The notes under the pieces: generated by a model
What the model saw: the letters and a program-made list of their open reading frames with translations, nothing else
What the model was told of the DNA's origin: nothing
The model's database searches: none
Position numbers and translations under genes: made by a program
In this document: positions 11,440-22,432 of the stretch, one piece after another
Layout of the letters: every line of letters begins with the position of its first letter
How positions within the stretch are numbered: the first letter of the stretch is position 1
Assembly (NCBI RefSeq): GCF_964340395.1
Contig: NC_135567.1
Location: 13,477,091 to 13,537,090 of the forward strand
Direction: 5' to 3'
DNA length: 60,000 nucleotides
Source of the DNA: Glandiceps talaboti
Taxonomy: Eukaryota; Hemichordata; Enteropneusta; Spengelidae

Positions 11440-14400
11440 TCAGTGTTTCTTTTGTTTTCTCTGTTGCTCAACTTTATCAAGCATTTTTCTTTTAAGTTGC
11501 ACAAGTTTTTCTTCTTTTTCCCCAGGGTTACAAGGTGGAAGTGACTGTGATTGTGAAGTGGGTTCCTGTTCATCATCTGGAGGTAACATTTTCTCCAAGT
11601 TTTGCCTTAATTCATTCCATGTACATTTTTTTCCTTTACTTTGAAACTGATACAGTTGCCGCTCCAAGCCAGTTCTGACACCATGGACATTTTTCTGGTA
11701 CCTGATTTGTGCCTGTAGATAGTCAAGTTTTTGTTTGTCATTTTTTGTTGCAAGGGCACTTGCAATGTCATCTTTTGATTTACATGGCCCTCCTTTCATT
11801 ACTATATCATCAATTATCTTATCTTTTTGGTTGATTCTTTTTTGGTCAGCAAATAGTTTCTTCCTCTGCTTTTCTTCCAGCTCTCGGTACTTCTCCCTAA
11901 CCAAGCGTTTTCTTTTCCTATAGGCCTGCAGCACACGAGGAGACTTCTGTCTTGCCTGTTGTTCTTTCTTTTCAGCATCCAGGGAATTAAGGTACTTGTA
12001 TGTTTTATTTTGAGACCAGAGAAGTATCCCTTCCATAGCGACTGTATTGGCATTTGGCATATTCTTTTGTAGTCTGTCTAGTTTGGCAAACAAATTCTTT
12101 GAAGACAGATTGTGTAGAGGCATTGATGATGTTTCTGCTCTCACTGTCTGGTCTGCATCATAAAACCTACCTCCGGGTAGTTGGTCTGCCAATTGTCTTT
12201 CAACAACTGCCAGCATGCCAGTACAGATAATTGAAAGGAGTACTTCTACCTCTGCAACGTTATTTCTGTCTTCATAGAGTTTGTCATATAGATGGTCTTT
12301 CTTTGGTGGAAACTCGGGAAACAGAATTGCCGACCCAGACACCAGGTCACTGGCATCCTTGCTCCAGTCAGAGAGACAGTCCCTCAGTCTACTGAAATAC
12401 TTTGGTGCATCCATTATGTGCATGTCACTGGTGACCATGTCCATGTATGGTGTTGTGATGTTTTTCTCCACGATACCAAGTGTATGAATACCAGTGACAA
12501 AAACTTGGTCTGTGAAGTCAGCTTCGACACACTTTATCAACTGGTTTTTCTCTGTAGTTGGCAGACTTTTGCAATAGTCAATGGTATCCTGGGCATGGTA
12601 ATAAGCTGCAGTTGCATTCTTAAAGAGGCAGTTGAATCTATTTCCCCTGAATGATTCAAGTTCTATGTCCCTTTCACCAATGAAGGCTTGGAACTGGTTG
12701 GGGTGGCCAGCTGATTCATTTGCAGAAGGCCCAAAAGCATCACATAGTGATCTAATGGCACAGCTCGTCCCTGAATCCTTGTGAGCCCAAGTGGTGATGT
12801 TTTGTCTCCCAAGCTTGTGACCATTGCTCTCAATGACTTCCCATTCCTTCAGGGTGCTTTCTGCAATTTCTTGGAGTGCGAGTACAGGATGGGCAGCACA
12901 GTAGAGGTCACTGACACTGGAGAGCTTCTGTTTGGCATTGTCATCCAGCATTTCCCAATTTTTAACAACTTCTGGCACCACTTCAGTTCTCCATTTTGTA
13001 TATTCTCCAGCGAAGTTTTTCATTACACTTGACCTATCTTGCATAAGGTTTTTGTGCTTGTACAGTAGTTGGTTTACCTTAGTAGCTTTAGAATTGTCCC
13101 CTTCAGATATTACAGCATTGGCCAATTCTTCAAATACCATAGCTGTGCCTGCCACTTGTGCTGCTGTGTCACCAGCAAAATGGTCTTGTAGACCAGTTGC
13201 TACAGTTCCAGACTCTGTGGTGGATAAAAAATTTATATATTTTCTTCTCATGCCTTGATTTTGCCTGGAAGTGCCATCGCTATGGAGGGTAACAAAACTG
13301 GTAGGAGATTCAATAGCAGCACCTGTAGCAGCTTTGGCCAGAATACCAGCCTGTGTCACCATGTACTTTACAAGTGTTGGCTTTGGTAACCTGCCAAGAT
13401 TTAACCCAGCTAGATTTTTAACCACACTTCTTATGACATCACTAACATGTTGTGCTCCCACTCCTCTTGACAGTAGTTCATAGCAAACTAAGAGTACCTG
13501 GTCATTGTACTTCCCATTATTGAATGTTACAATATCATTGTCACACATCAAAATATCAAGTGCATTGCTTAACTCTTCATTTTGTCTCTTTTCTTCTTTC
13601 AGTTCATCAGTAAGCTCCTTCAATTTCTTGTCATCATCATCTTTTAATTTTGATGCAACACCCTTGTAATATCGAGTTTGTTCTTTCCATTGTTTCCTTT
13701 CCTTTGATAGCTGTTTCACAGTACCAGATAATCTTTCAATCTTCTCATTAAGCCTCTCTTCTACTTCAGTTAGATGTTCTATTCTTTCTTCACTTTCTTC
13801 GAGTATCTTCTTTTGCTGATCATTGACCTTTGATATTTTACTCATATCTCTCTTCCCTCTAGCATGGCCCACAGCTTTCAAATCAGCCAGAAGTTCTTGA
13901 TTCACAGCTGTATATTCATCAATGGCCTTCTTCATAGTACTGGATTCACTCGTTAGATGTCTGTTACGATGCCTATTGTCTGTTGCTTCTTTTCTCAGAA
14001 ATCTGTTTTCTAACAGATGAGTAGTATCCTCCTGGTCATCACATTCATCGAGTAACATCATATTCTCTCTTGTTAGTTTTGCAATCAATCTTTGGAAAGT
14101 TTCATCTTCTATTTCATCTAACTGTCGTGGTGGTTTGTACATCTTATGCTTGAACTCATCCTTTTCATTATTTCTTTTTTTTCCCAGGTTTTGTAAATCT
14201 TTCTTCACCTTACAGAAACTGGACCTTAATGTATGGCTGTTTGGAGGATGTTCCAGTTCGCACAAGTACTGTATCCAAACAGCAACCCTATACCATGGTA
14301 CTTCTTTTTTCTCTTTGTAGCTGAACAGCTCTACAATGACTTCATTAGTTATTTCCAGTTTCTTTCCAGGCTCATCAAAGGCACAGGGATTGTTTAACCA

Positions 14401-14660
14401 TTCTTCTGAGATGCCTACCGCAGTACAACACTCACCAATCTCAGGCTTTGCGATTTTAGGAGCTAAAACCTGATCATGTTCTCCTTTTGAACACTTTCTT
14501 TTTATTTTCTTACAGTAGTTTGACCAATCCCTTGGCTTGTCCAGAGTCAGTACATCAAAGATGGATTTTAGGCGTTCATGTTTTGGAAAGCCTTCATTAT
14601 CAACACAGTTGATGATCTTTCCCAACTCACCAACAATCAGATGATATGGTTTCCAGTCAT
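11440..14660 (-). CDS. Transposase-like gene, exon 3 (bulk of protein)
   Basis: A 3221-nt terminal exon joined by acceptor GATTGTTTACAG at 14661. The ATG at 14670 lies in the intron side of this acceptor, so the spliced form, not that ATG, is the likely start. A minus-strand AATAAA (11032-11037) follows the stop by about 400 nt. Confidence 0.75.
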
Positions 14661-15932
14661 CTGTAAACAATCAAAACAGAGGAAATAAAATGACTTGTTG
14701 AACTCATAAGACTTGACTTGTATTTTTTGCAGAATAGAAATGTTTTAATGCAAACAGTAATACTTCAAGTTGTACATAAAAAGAAAAGAACGCATTGGAT
14801 GAATTCACTATGTTCTTAGTTCATAAACAACCAAGAATTATATAATTTATTTGTGAAAGTCTAAGACAACATCACACAGTTTTACATACAATGATACATG
14901 AAAGGAAAACTAGTTAATATTCTAGTGTTTATAAACACACACACACACACACACAGACTCACAGATATACTGTACAGTTACTTACCAGGAGCAGCTAAAT
15001 TGGTGACCAGCTCTGTAATTTGAGCATCTGTCAAGTATGAATGATGCACTGTCTCCATGAATCCAGTCACTTTGTAATCTATTCAAGGTAAACCAAAAAA
15101 TGTGATATGGTCAAATTTATTTTCAATGGCTAGTTATAATTATATCACACTAAATATGATCAACTTTACATAAATTTGTGCTATTTAGTACTCCTAATTT
15201 TCTAGCTACAGACAAAAATACATGGCGATGAAAGTGAAATAGAGGATTCATCTCCTCACTTTGCTGATTGTCATAATCAAATGCACAATCATTCTGTGCA
15301 GCATGTAAAAATTTGAACCAACACTTTAAAAACAATTATAAGTTGACAATAATTACAAGAAAATTAAAAAAAATGAAGTCTGCATACGGATTTGTAAACT
15401 CTCCACAACATTACAACAGTGATATATGCTAGTGTACTGTTCTAATTTCAACTTACTGTAGTCTGTATACGTGTGACAAGTATCCAGGGCTAACCTCACA
15501 CAAGTAGCGAAAATCGTTAAATATCAAAATATGGTTTTCTATTTTGTACTTAAACATGATACAACACTTCTTCCTGATCATTTTATTGTGAAAAAAAGTC
15601 AATATTGATCACTTTAACCAACTTCAGGCCACTGAGAACTAATGGTATGTGACGGTCACTGCGACCTGGTACATGAACAATGGCGTCCTATATCACTCGC
15701 TCAAACTCCACTCGCGTGTCGTTCCGAACTGATGGTTCACTAGTAAAACTAAAATCGTTAGTGCAGAGGACTCGGTCATTAAAAATCACTAAAAATACAT
15801 GATTTGATAGAAAAAACACCAAATTTTAACATGAAAGTATCGTTTACCTGCAATTTCTCGAGCTTCTGGTAGCAAATTGACTGCAAACTTGAACTCTGCA
15901 GAACGAGGCTGTGACACATCGCACAATGTCAT
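11440..15932 (-). CDS. Large transposase-like protein (1132 aa), three exons
   Basis: Exons on the minus strand are 15848-15932, 14986-15078 and 11440-14660, in phase (1,1) with GT-AG junctions. The protein starts MTLCDVSQPRSAEF and ends in a Lys-rich tail. I see an N-terminal region of about 260 aa with no named domain, a long coiled coil (about 260-430), then a core with LHSDGTSR (near residue 519), MQDRSSVMKNF (near 598), YCAAHPVLAL (near 648) and RGNRFNCLF (near 732), and a basic C-terminal coiled coil. The spacing of Asp, Asp, Cys/His and RxxRF resembles an RNase H-like transposase core. Similar uncharacterised proteins with DGT and DR motifs are, from memory, common in marine invertebrates. 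The frame is uninterrupted, so the copy may be recent or selected. A host-gene role is possible; a transposase is favoured by its position inside an inserted block. Confidence 0.7.
14986..15078 (-). CDS. Transposase-like gene, exon 2
   Basis: A 93-nt phase 1-1 exon reading DYKVTGFMETVHHSYLTDAQ and on to NLAAP. Acceptor GAATAG, donor CCTG|GTAAGT. Confidence 0.65.
15848..15932 (-). CDS. Transposase-like gene, exon 1
   Basis: Encodes MTLCDVSQPRSAEFKFAVNL and on to EAREIA, 28 codons plus one base, with donor GCAG|GTAAAC. Start chosen because it is the first ATG of the frame and the splice to 15078 keeps phase 1. Confidence 0.6.
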
Positions 15933-16017
15933 GACCTTTCAAATAAGGGATCATGTGACATAGGTCAGGTGACACAGTCCCCCTGCACTTTGAAAATGAA
16001 GTGGGAAGTCCATACAG

Positions 16018-16139
16018 TGAAAACCACAGGTACTCGAATCAATATGTATGATTTTAAAAAAAAATATGTATATAAATAAGACTTATTTATATACAATACA
16101 TTTTTTTTCTACACATTGATTCGAGTACCTGTGGTGAAA
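16018..16139. mobile_element. Hairpin MITE with TGAAAA target-site duplication
   Basis: Nearly perfect palindrome of about 110 bp. The arm CCACAGGTACTCGAATCAAT is matched by ATTGATTCGAGTACCTGTGG, with AT-rich complementary inner arms. It is flanked on both sides by TGAAAA, a 6-bp duplication, and nested inside the larger transposon. Confidence 0.88.
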
Positions 16140-16377
16140 ACGGCCGATTTTTACCGCTGCGCGCAGTTGAATAAATGTCATTTTTTTAAGTTATTTGTTT
16201 TCCGGATTGCTTCCAAAATTTACTAAAAATTATTTTAACAGAAATATTGACCTTTTTGATGTTTTAGTCATAAAAATCCGACTTTTCAAAGCAGAGATAT
16301 TGTCTTGTCAATGTCAGGGTTTATGCTGTGAACACACAGTGGCAGAAAATTTTTCAGTGCGTCTGGCGTGCCTACTT

Positions 16378-16445
16378 ATTAAGAGAATGCTGAAGGGGTT
16401 GAGGGTGTGGCGGTGTGGGGAACCATTCAGGAAGTGCTGCTAGCA
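16378..16445. repeat. Minisatellite, right remnant
   Basis: About 1.5 units of the array at 10085-10433 (ATTAAGAGAATGCTGAAGGG then GAGGGTGTGG and GGGGAACCATT), confirming that the intervening block is an insertion. Confidence 0.85.
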
Positions 16446-16659
16446 ACCAAAGACTAGTTCTATGTTATGTTTGTACTATGTAGCATCTTGACTAATTCTG
16501 ACTTCAATTGAATTTATTGATAATGATGCCAAATGTTGATCTAAAAAAAACGCTGATTAATACCTGTGACTATTCCTCAATATTTGTTTTAAAAATTTCA
16601 ATTGATTTTTTACTTGCTGACACATGAATTTATTAATTCATAATTATATTATAATAACG

Positions 16660-17340
16660 AAGTTCATAGGAACATACAGACTAGCATCAATAGTTTTGTT
16701 TGAATTGGGTTGTGAACCGGAAAGATAGAGGGCGCTGTTACAAATTTATTATCTCACAACAGTTTGGCAGTTGGACTGTAAGATATGTCATGCCGTACCA
16801 TTCTCACCGGCCTCCTCTCATCTCACCAACGACCGATGTGTGAGGGCGCCCCGTCACGGCATAGCTTACAGAGTATTTAGATATCAGTTGATGTTGATGT
16901 CTAAATTCCCTGATTAATAACTCTAACTATTTTTTACTTTTAATTTTGAATATTTGTTGTACTTGCTTAAACAGGAATTAACAAAGTGCTGATTACAATA
17001 ATTAAATATTGAATACATTGGAAATAAAATCAGAATGGTATGGCGGGATGTGAATCACATCACATTTGCACATAGGAACGATAGAGGGCGCTGTTACAAA
17101 TTTACTATCTCACAACTGTGACCATACATATATGTTAATGAGTCCACACCTTGTATGGTCTCTCCATTTCACTTTTAGTGTCTGGAGCTCTCAACAGGCA
17201 TATTATAAAAATTGTATATTTTATGAAGACAGGGAGTAGATTGACAGACTAAGATACGTCGTGACATTTCGCCCTCACCGGCCTCCTCTCACACTGCGGA
17301 TGTTTGAGTGCGCCCTGTCATGGCGTACCTTACAGACCAG
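16660..17340. repeat. Degenerate direct duplication, about 380-bp offset
   Basis: Two diverged copies share GATAGAGGGCGCTGTTACAA, TATCTCACAAC and CACCGGCCTCCTCTCA followed by GGCGTACCTTACAGA-like ends. The second copy is interrupted at its end by the MITE at 17341. Confidence 0.65.
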
Positions 17341-17767
17341 GGGCGCGTTCGATTTGCACAATCATGATCATGATTTATCAATCACAATCATAATTTTGCA
17401 TTTGATAAATACCAATCCCAATCATGATTGGTAATCATAGTAATCATGCCCCGAACCATGATTGCTGTGATTACAAGATGGCGGACAACGTAATCATAGG
17501 GGGATCGCACGCCCGTGGCTGACGGCAAGTTAGAAATGACGGAAAACATTATGTAAATAAATTGTGTTCGGTCTGATTGGTTATTTGTGATCATTGTAAT
17601 CATTTTGTTGATGTAAAATCATTTAATTTATCGGCAATATGCGAAACTTTAAAAAAATGTTTACATGTAAGTAATCATGATCGTGATTGAGCGTTTTGTT
17701 TACAACCTCGTTTTGAGAAATGACGTCAGATTAATCACAATCATGTTTGGGCAAATCGAATGCGCCC
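17341..17767. mobile_element. MITE, GGGCGCGTTCGATTTGC family, copy 1
   Basis: About 427 bp with inverted ends GGGCGCGTTCGATTTGC and GCAAATCGAATGCGCCC, flanked by CAG on both sides (3-bp duplication). The 3-bp duplication and G-rich tip are compatible with a PIF/Harbinger-type MITE, which is inference. It is rich in ATCATGATTG palindromes. Another copy, in opposite orientation, is at 23931-24357. Confidence 0.88.
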
Positions 17768-17770
17768 CAG

Positions 17771-18419
17771 TAGATTGAGGGCTTTGTGCTTTCAGAATGA
17801 CCTTGACATCATATTTGCATAGAGCACATAGAGGGCGCTATAATGAATTTTCCCAGGGGAAAGTTGTCAGGGTAGGGATGCCAATGCCATCACATAATAT
17901 TTATACAGAGGAGGAGGTAGGTGCACTAATAAAAATCTATCTCATCACCTTTGCACCCAGGTGTAGATAGAGGGCGCTATATAAAGTTTATCACCATCGT
18001 TTTGGTGCTATATTAGGCATTTTGCACAAAATAACATACAAAGTGTGTTTTACCATTGTCATAACATAACATGGTGGTTGTCATGACAACACACATACAC
18101 ATCTTAGCCAGCACACCATATACATTGGAATTCATAAAATAAATCAATCAAATAATAATAACCTTTATGGTGAACTGAATTTATTTGAAATTTTTGTCAC
18201 CTGCAATAAATTGATGCATGACTATAACTGTCAAATCAATTTAATTTTCATTTGAACAAAATAAAATGCTACAAAGTACAAATGTTGAAAAGAGAAATCA
18301 GTATACACATTATTCTAACTTATGGACAATCACCAGTCAAAATACATAGTTTACAAAAATCAACTTTTCATTCAAAAAATCAACCCACCCATCCTTCCAT
18401 CCACCCATCCCTCCCCCCT
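17771..18419. other. Intergenic, no gene seen
   Basis: AT-rich DNA with two further ATAGAGGGCGCTATA-like motifs (about 17828 and 17967). No exon recognised. Confidence 0.6.
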
Positions 18420-18467
18420 GCATACATACATACATACATACATGCATACATGCATACATACATACAT

Positions 18468-18507
<40 letters not shown>

Positions 18508-18563
18508 ATACATACATACATACATACATACATACATACATACATACATACATACATACATAC
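18420..18563. repeat. (CATA)n / (CA)n microsatellite
   Basis: About 140 bp of CATA repeats interrupted by a CA run. The overlapping open frames on both strands are low-complexity artefacts. A CCAA microsatellite follows at 18668-18692. Confidence 0.95.
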
Positions 18564-18699
18564 CTGTTTTGAAAAAGAAATGTATTTTTGTCAAATTCAT
18601 TAAAATGAATGAAATGCACAAACATTAAATAATTTAAATTAAAAAAAATCAATCAATCAGCCACCCAACCAACCAACCAACCAACCAACCAATCTATCA

Positions 18700-19566
18700 A
18701 ATAATTATGTAGAAATTCAAAAAGCACCACAATTAATAGTCTCGGTTACCCAGACTACAATGTACTCTGTATATATTTCATTGTCTCTATTTTTTTTAAA
18801 AATTGTCTTTGTTAAGCCTAAAAAAATTGTGTAGTTCCAATTATGCTTAATATTAGAATAGGTGGGGTAGGTAGATTTAATTCTTTTTTCATATGTGTGA
18901 GTGTCTAGTTCAGGTAGTTATGTTTTCTGTTGTTTTCCATATGGTCTCTGTGTTATTTGTTTCTTCTCATCAGATGTACAGCCATTATTCATTGGGAGAA
19001 CAGTTTTATATTGTCATTTTTGTTGCTGTCAGTTTCTGCACCCACTATTTCTCGTGAGACTTCGTATTTGTTGTGATTTTAGTATTTTTTTCTTGAATAC
19101 ATAAAAAAAAGTTTAGGGTCAGAAATGAAAGTAGGTGGGGTCGGGAAGCTGGAACCAAACAATTTTTCAGGCCCTAGAAGACTAATACTCTCGGCAAGAA
19201 TTGTTACTTTGTAATTTTACTAAAAATGTTGCTGTGGTTTAACTTTCCGTGATGTCATCTTGTAACAATCACTTATAAAATTCCTCATGCTTTCTGTTGG
19301 CATTGGAAGTCAGAGGAGTTTTGGTAACCATGACTACACAATGAGTAAATTTCCTGTAATGTAGCTTGATCAAAACGATTGCAATGTTGATATGGTAATG
19401 TTAATGTGATTAATCAATCAAAACAATGTATTGATAAATCAATCACTGGAATAATCATCAAATAATCAATTAAGATATCAATGTATAACAATCGATATTA
19501 TTCACAGAGACAATTCATTTAAATGTTCATATATGTTTTGAAAAAGAAATGTTGATACAATAATCA
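18700..19566. other. Intergenic, no gene seen
   Basis: AT-rich sequence without recognisable coding exons or named repeats. Confidence 0.6.
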
Positions 19567-20185
19567 AATAATTCAATAAAACTATATTACACAGGCTCCT
19601 GTGAAATTATAATATAATTTATTGAAACTATTACACAGGCTTCTGTGAAATTATAATATAACTTAATGAAACTATTACACAGGCTCCTGTGAAATTATAA
19701 TATAACTTAATGAAACTATTACACAGGAACCTGTGAAATTATGATATAATTTAATGAAATTATTACACAGGCTCCTGTGAAATTATAATATAATTTAATG
19801 AAGCTATATAACACAGGCTCCTGTAAAATTATAATATAATTCAATGAAACTATTACACAGGCTCCTGGAAAATTATAATATAATTTAATGAAACTATTAC
19901 ACAGGCTCCTGTGAAATTATAATATAACTTAATGAAACTATTACACAGGCTCCTGTGAAATTATAATATAATTTAATGAAACTATGACACAGGCTCCTGT
20001 GAAATTATGATATAATTTAATGAAACTATTACACAGGCTCCTGTGAAATTATGATATAATTTAATGAAACTATTACACAGGCTCCTGTGAAATTATGATA
20101 TAATTTAATGAAACTATTACACAGGCTCCTGTGAAATTATAAAATAATTTAATAAAACTATATTATGCAGGATCCTGTGAAATTA
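19567..20185. repeat. 44-bp satellite-like array, about 14 copies
   Basis: Tandem units of about 44 bp: AAACTATTACACAGGCTCCT then GTGAAATTATAATATAATTT. Each unit carries the near-perfect palindrome CACAGGCTCCTGTG. Divergence between units is low, so the array is probably young or homogenised. Confidence 0.92.
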
Positions 20186-20224
20186 AATTATGTAAAAAAG
20201 TATTGCACTGACATCAATTTTCTT

Positions 20225-20340
20225 GTTGAGTCAAAATGAAGAAAACTGACATTCCTTGTGAGTCACCACATTGTATGTAAGAGATAGGGGAACACCAAAT
20301 TTTCATTAGAAATTGTGTGTATCAGTGGAATGTATTATTT
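20225..20340 (+). repeat. Interspersed repeat, single copy (GAGATAGGGGAACACCAAAT family)
   Basis: Shares GTAAGAGATAGGGGAACACC and the ATTAGAAATTGTGTG segment with the array in the cathepsin intron at 6095-6420. Confidence 0.75.
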
Positions 20341-20432
20341 TGCTTTGCTGGTACACTGATTAGGCCTATCTGCCTATGCTTCCCCTACTGATGGTTAACA
20401 CAGTGTTTCAGACTGTACAAATGTACTTCTGA

Positions 20433-22061
20433 TTAGTGATAGACTTTCAGTTGACCTTCAGAGCTCCTGTCAAGGACGACAACTTGACCTTGACCTTGAC
20501 CTTGACCAATCACAGCAACACAGCTAGGTTTGTTGATGTTATCGACATCCCGATTGATCTGACCAACAAAGCGCCCAAATTTATCAAATTTCTGCACTTT
20601 GTTATTGTTGCTATCACAAACGTAAATATTATCAAGAGTGTCAACTGCAAGTCGTCGGAGGTTATCAAATTCACCATCCTCATCACCTTTGTGGCCAAAT
20701 TGAAACAGGAATTGACCATCAGCATTGAACACTTGTACACGCTCATTGTCAGAGTCGGACACAATGACGTTATCCTTACTGTCAATGGCAATGGACTTTG
20801 GTCGACTGAACTGGCCTTCCTCTTGCCCCTCCCCACCGAAGGAGTGACGGTACTCATATTTCCCATCGTTACCTTGTTTATAGGTATGAATACAGTGACC
20901 ATTGCAATCGACTACATAGACAATACCTTTGCTGTTGACTGCAATACCACAAGGATTTTTGATCTGCTCTTCACCGAAGGTTTGGTGTACTTTACCATCA
21001 CGGTTGGTAACAAGCACAGCTCTGCTATGATCATCAGTAATGAGGTAGTCATCATCCTGTACAGAAATGCCTCTTGGACAAGGTGGAGTGGTCGGTCCCT
21101 TAATGGTGACATTCTCAGGACCATTATCAGTGTCAAGGTTAAGTCGTATAATCTGATTCTTGCTCATATCAGTTAGTACGACGACCTTGTCCTTAGCTGC
21201 AATGCTGTGTGGCTTGAACTCTTTATGCAGTGTTACATTCCAACACAGTCCCCATGCTTTGAACTCGAATGGAGAACCACTGATATGTTTGTTCTTCACT
21301 TTCACAGACACCGTATACTGGCCAGCTTTTTCTGCAGTAAAAGTGGTTGAATGGGTTCCAAAAGCACTTGTCTTTGTTGTCTCTCCACACCCATGATCAC
21401 GTCTCTGTCCACCTGGCACCACATCAAGACGTCGAACTTTCTTGTCTGGCCCCTTCACTTCAGCAACCACATGCTCATCTTGTAAATCTAACATAATCTG
21501 TACAGGGTTACAACATCTTCCGTCACGAGGAAGTCCTTTGGTTACGATGGATGATTTTGACGGCTCTGACTGCAGATTAACATTACCGAGATCACCATCT
21601 ATCTTTGGGAGACTTTTAGGAGGACAGTATCGTGGAAGGAAGTTGAGTGATGGACGTGTTTCGATAACCTGATTTATTTTGTCGAAAATCTCTTGATTGC
21701 ACTGAGAAGTCTCTAAGTTATCACTCTCAGTTGTCTGTATCTTCTTTTCTGTCTCATCCAGCTCTGATGCTAGTTTTTCCAAAACAGACTGATAACTCTC
21801 TAATGTGACCTTCTTTTCTTCATACTTCGCCTTTAAGGTTTCGTGAAGATTTTGACTCATCTTCTTCACCTCTTCTGTCAGTCTTTCAGTTGTCTCTCTC
21901 TCTTTCTGCCATACCGCATACACTTGTTTGTCATAATCTATCTCAATATCCTTTAGCAAGTCTTGTCCCTGTTGAATCTCCTGTTTCAGACGTCCTCTTT
22001 CTTTGCTCAAATTGCTCAACCCATTCTTGTTCTCTTGTGTACACAGTGCAGCACTGGCCAT
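20433..22061 (-). CDS. TRIM-like coiled-coil / filamin / NHL-repeat protein, no RING, single exon
   Basis: 542 aa. Residues about 15-130 form a coiled coil (Glu/Lys-rich heptads), residues about 177-268 an Ig-like filamin repeat (FTAEKAGQYTVSVKVKNKHI, SGSPFEFKA), and about 275-540 an NHL beta-propeller (repeats such as NPCGIAVNSKGIVYVVDCNG and RPKSIAIDSKDNVIVSDSDN). This is the C-terminal architecture of TRIM2/TRIM3/TRIM71-type proteins, but the RING and B-box zinc fingers are absent, so it is unlikely to be a ubiquitin ligase on its own. NHL propellers commonly bind RNA or protein. The ATG has a strong context (GGCACCATGG). An AG about 40 nt upstream (minus strand, AGCTTTACCAG) suggests a 5' UTR intron. 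Such RING-less relatives are abundant in amphioxus and other marine invertebrates. The CCTTGA hexamer repeat at 20484-20508 encodes GQGQGQ near the C-terminus. Confidence 0.9.
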   Translation of the reverse strand: MASAALCTQENKNGLSNLSKERGRLKQEIQQGQDLLKDIEIDYDKQVYAVWQKERETTERLTEEVKKMSQNLHETLKAKYEEKKVTLESYQSVLEKLASELDETEKKIQTTESDNLETSQCNQEIFDKINQVIETRPSLNFLPRYCPPKSLPKIDGDLGNVNLQSEPSKSSIVTKGLPRDGRCCNPVQIMLDLQDEHVVAEVKGPDKKVRRLDVVPGGQRRDHGCGETTKTSAFGTHSTTFTAEKAGQYTVSVKVKNKHISGSPFEFKAWGLCWNVTLHKEFKPHSIAAKDKVVVLTDMSKNQIIRLNLDTDNGPENVTIKGPTTPPCPRGISVQDDDYLITDDHSRAVLVTNRDGKVHQTFGEEQIKNPCGIAVNSKGIVYVVDCNGHCIHTYKQGNDGKYEYRHSFGGEGQEEGQFSRPKSIAIDSKDNVIVSDSDNERVQVFNADGQFLFQFGHKGDEDGEFDNLRRLAVDTLDNIYVCDSNNNKVQKFDKFGRFVGQINRDVDNINKPSCVAVIGQGQGQGQVVVLDRSSEGQLKVYH

Positions 22062-22432
22062 GATGGTGCCTCTTAAATCACCAGTTCTAATCCCTGGTAA
22101 AGCTATAATCAGAATGAATATAAATATTTCAATTACTCTTTACAAGTAAATCTAAGCAGCATCTACTGGCACAGTATAACTGATCAATTGTATATTTGTA
22201 ATATTAATCATATCTACATAATATATTGTATATTTTGATTAATGTTAGTACCTTGCTGTGAATTTCTGTACATTAATATGTGAGGGGACAGGCCCAGACT
22301 AGCTATTTCCTGACTCCCCATTCACCCACTGTTATAGTTTATACTTATTTGGGTAAATAAACTGATTATTATTAGAGATAAAGGAAAAACAAGAAATGCA
22401 TATATCTAATTAAGAGAATTCTTCATGATTAT

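Larger units (their letters stand above)
10434..16377 (-). mobile_element. Putative autonomous DNA transposon of about 5.9 kb inserted in the minisatellite
   Basis: The minisatellite unit GGGAACC-ATTAAG-AGAGTGCTG is cut at ATTAAG. Left flank reads GGGAACCATTAAG then foreign sequence; right flank reads foreign sequence then ATTAAGAGAATGCTGAAGGG. ATTAAG (or the TTAA or ATT within it) is therefore a candidate target-site duplication. The only gene inside is the three-exon transposase-like gene, on the minus strand. The ends show only a short similarity (AAGTA near each boundary), so the terminal inverted repeats are weak or short. Superfamily is unresolved: TTAA would suggest Kolobok or piggyBac, while the CAAH and RGNRF motifs in the protein are more hAT-like. 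Confidence 0.7.

Noticed and set aside
11735-14320. Several plus-strand frames and one alternative minus frame
   Set aside because: Shadows of the 1132-aa transposase-like gene.
14661-14670. ATG at 14670 as the start of the transposase-like protein
   Set aside because: It sits within a splice acceptor (TTTACAG); two upstream exons join in phase and give a better N-terminus.
18252-18652. His/Thr/Tyr- and Met/Val/Cys-repeat open frames
   Set aside because: Translations of CATA/CA microsatellites; the same applies at 25136-25457, 27405-27629, 40995-41361, 46765-47127, 55336-55852 and 57401-57824.
19567-20185. Regular repeat array as a possible CRISPR
   Set aside because: Units are contiguous tandem repeats without unique spacers in a eukaryotic genome.
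20436-21176. 246-codon plus-strand open frame
   Set aside because: Antisense shadow of the NHL-repeat coding sequence, no family resemblance.
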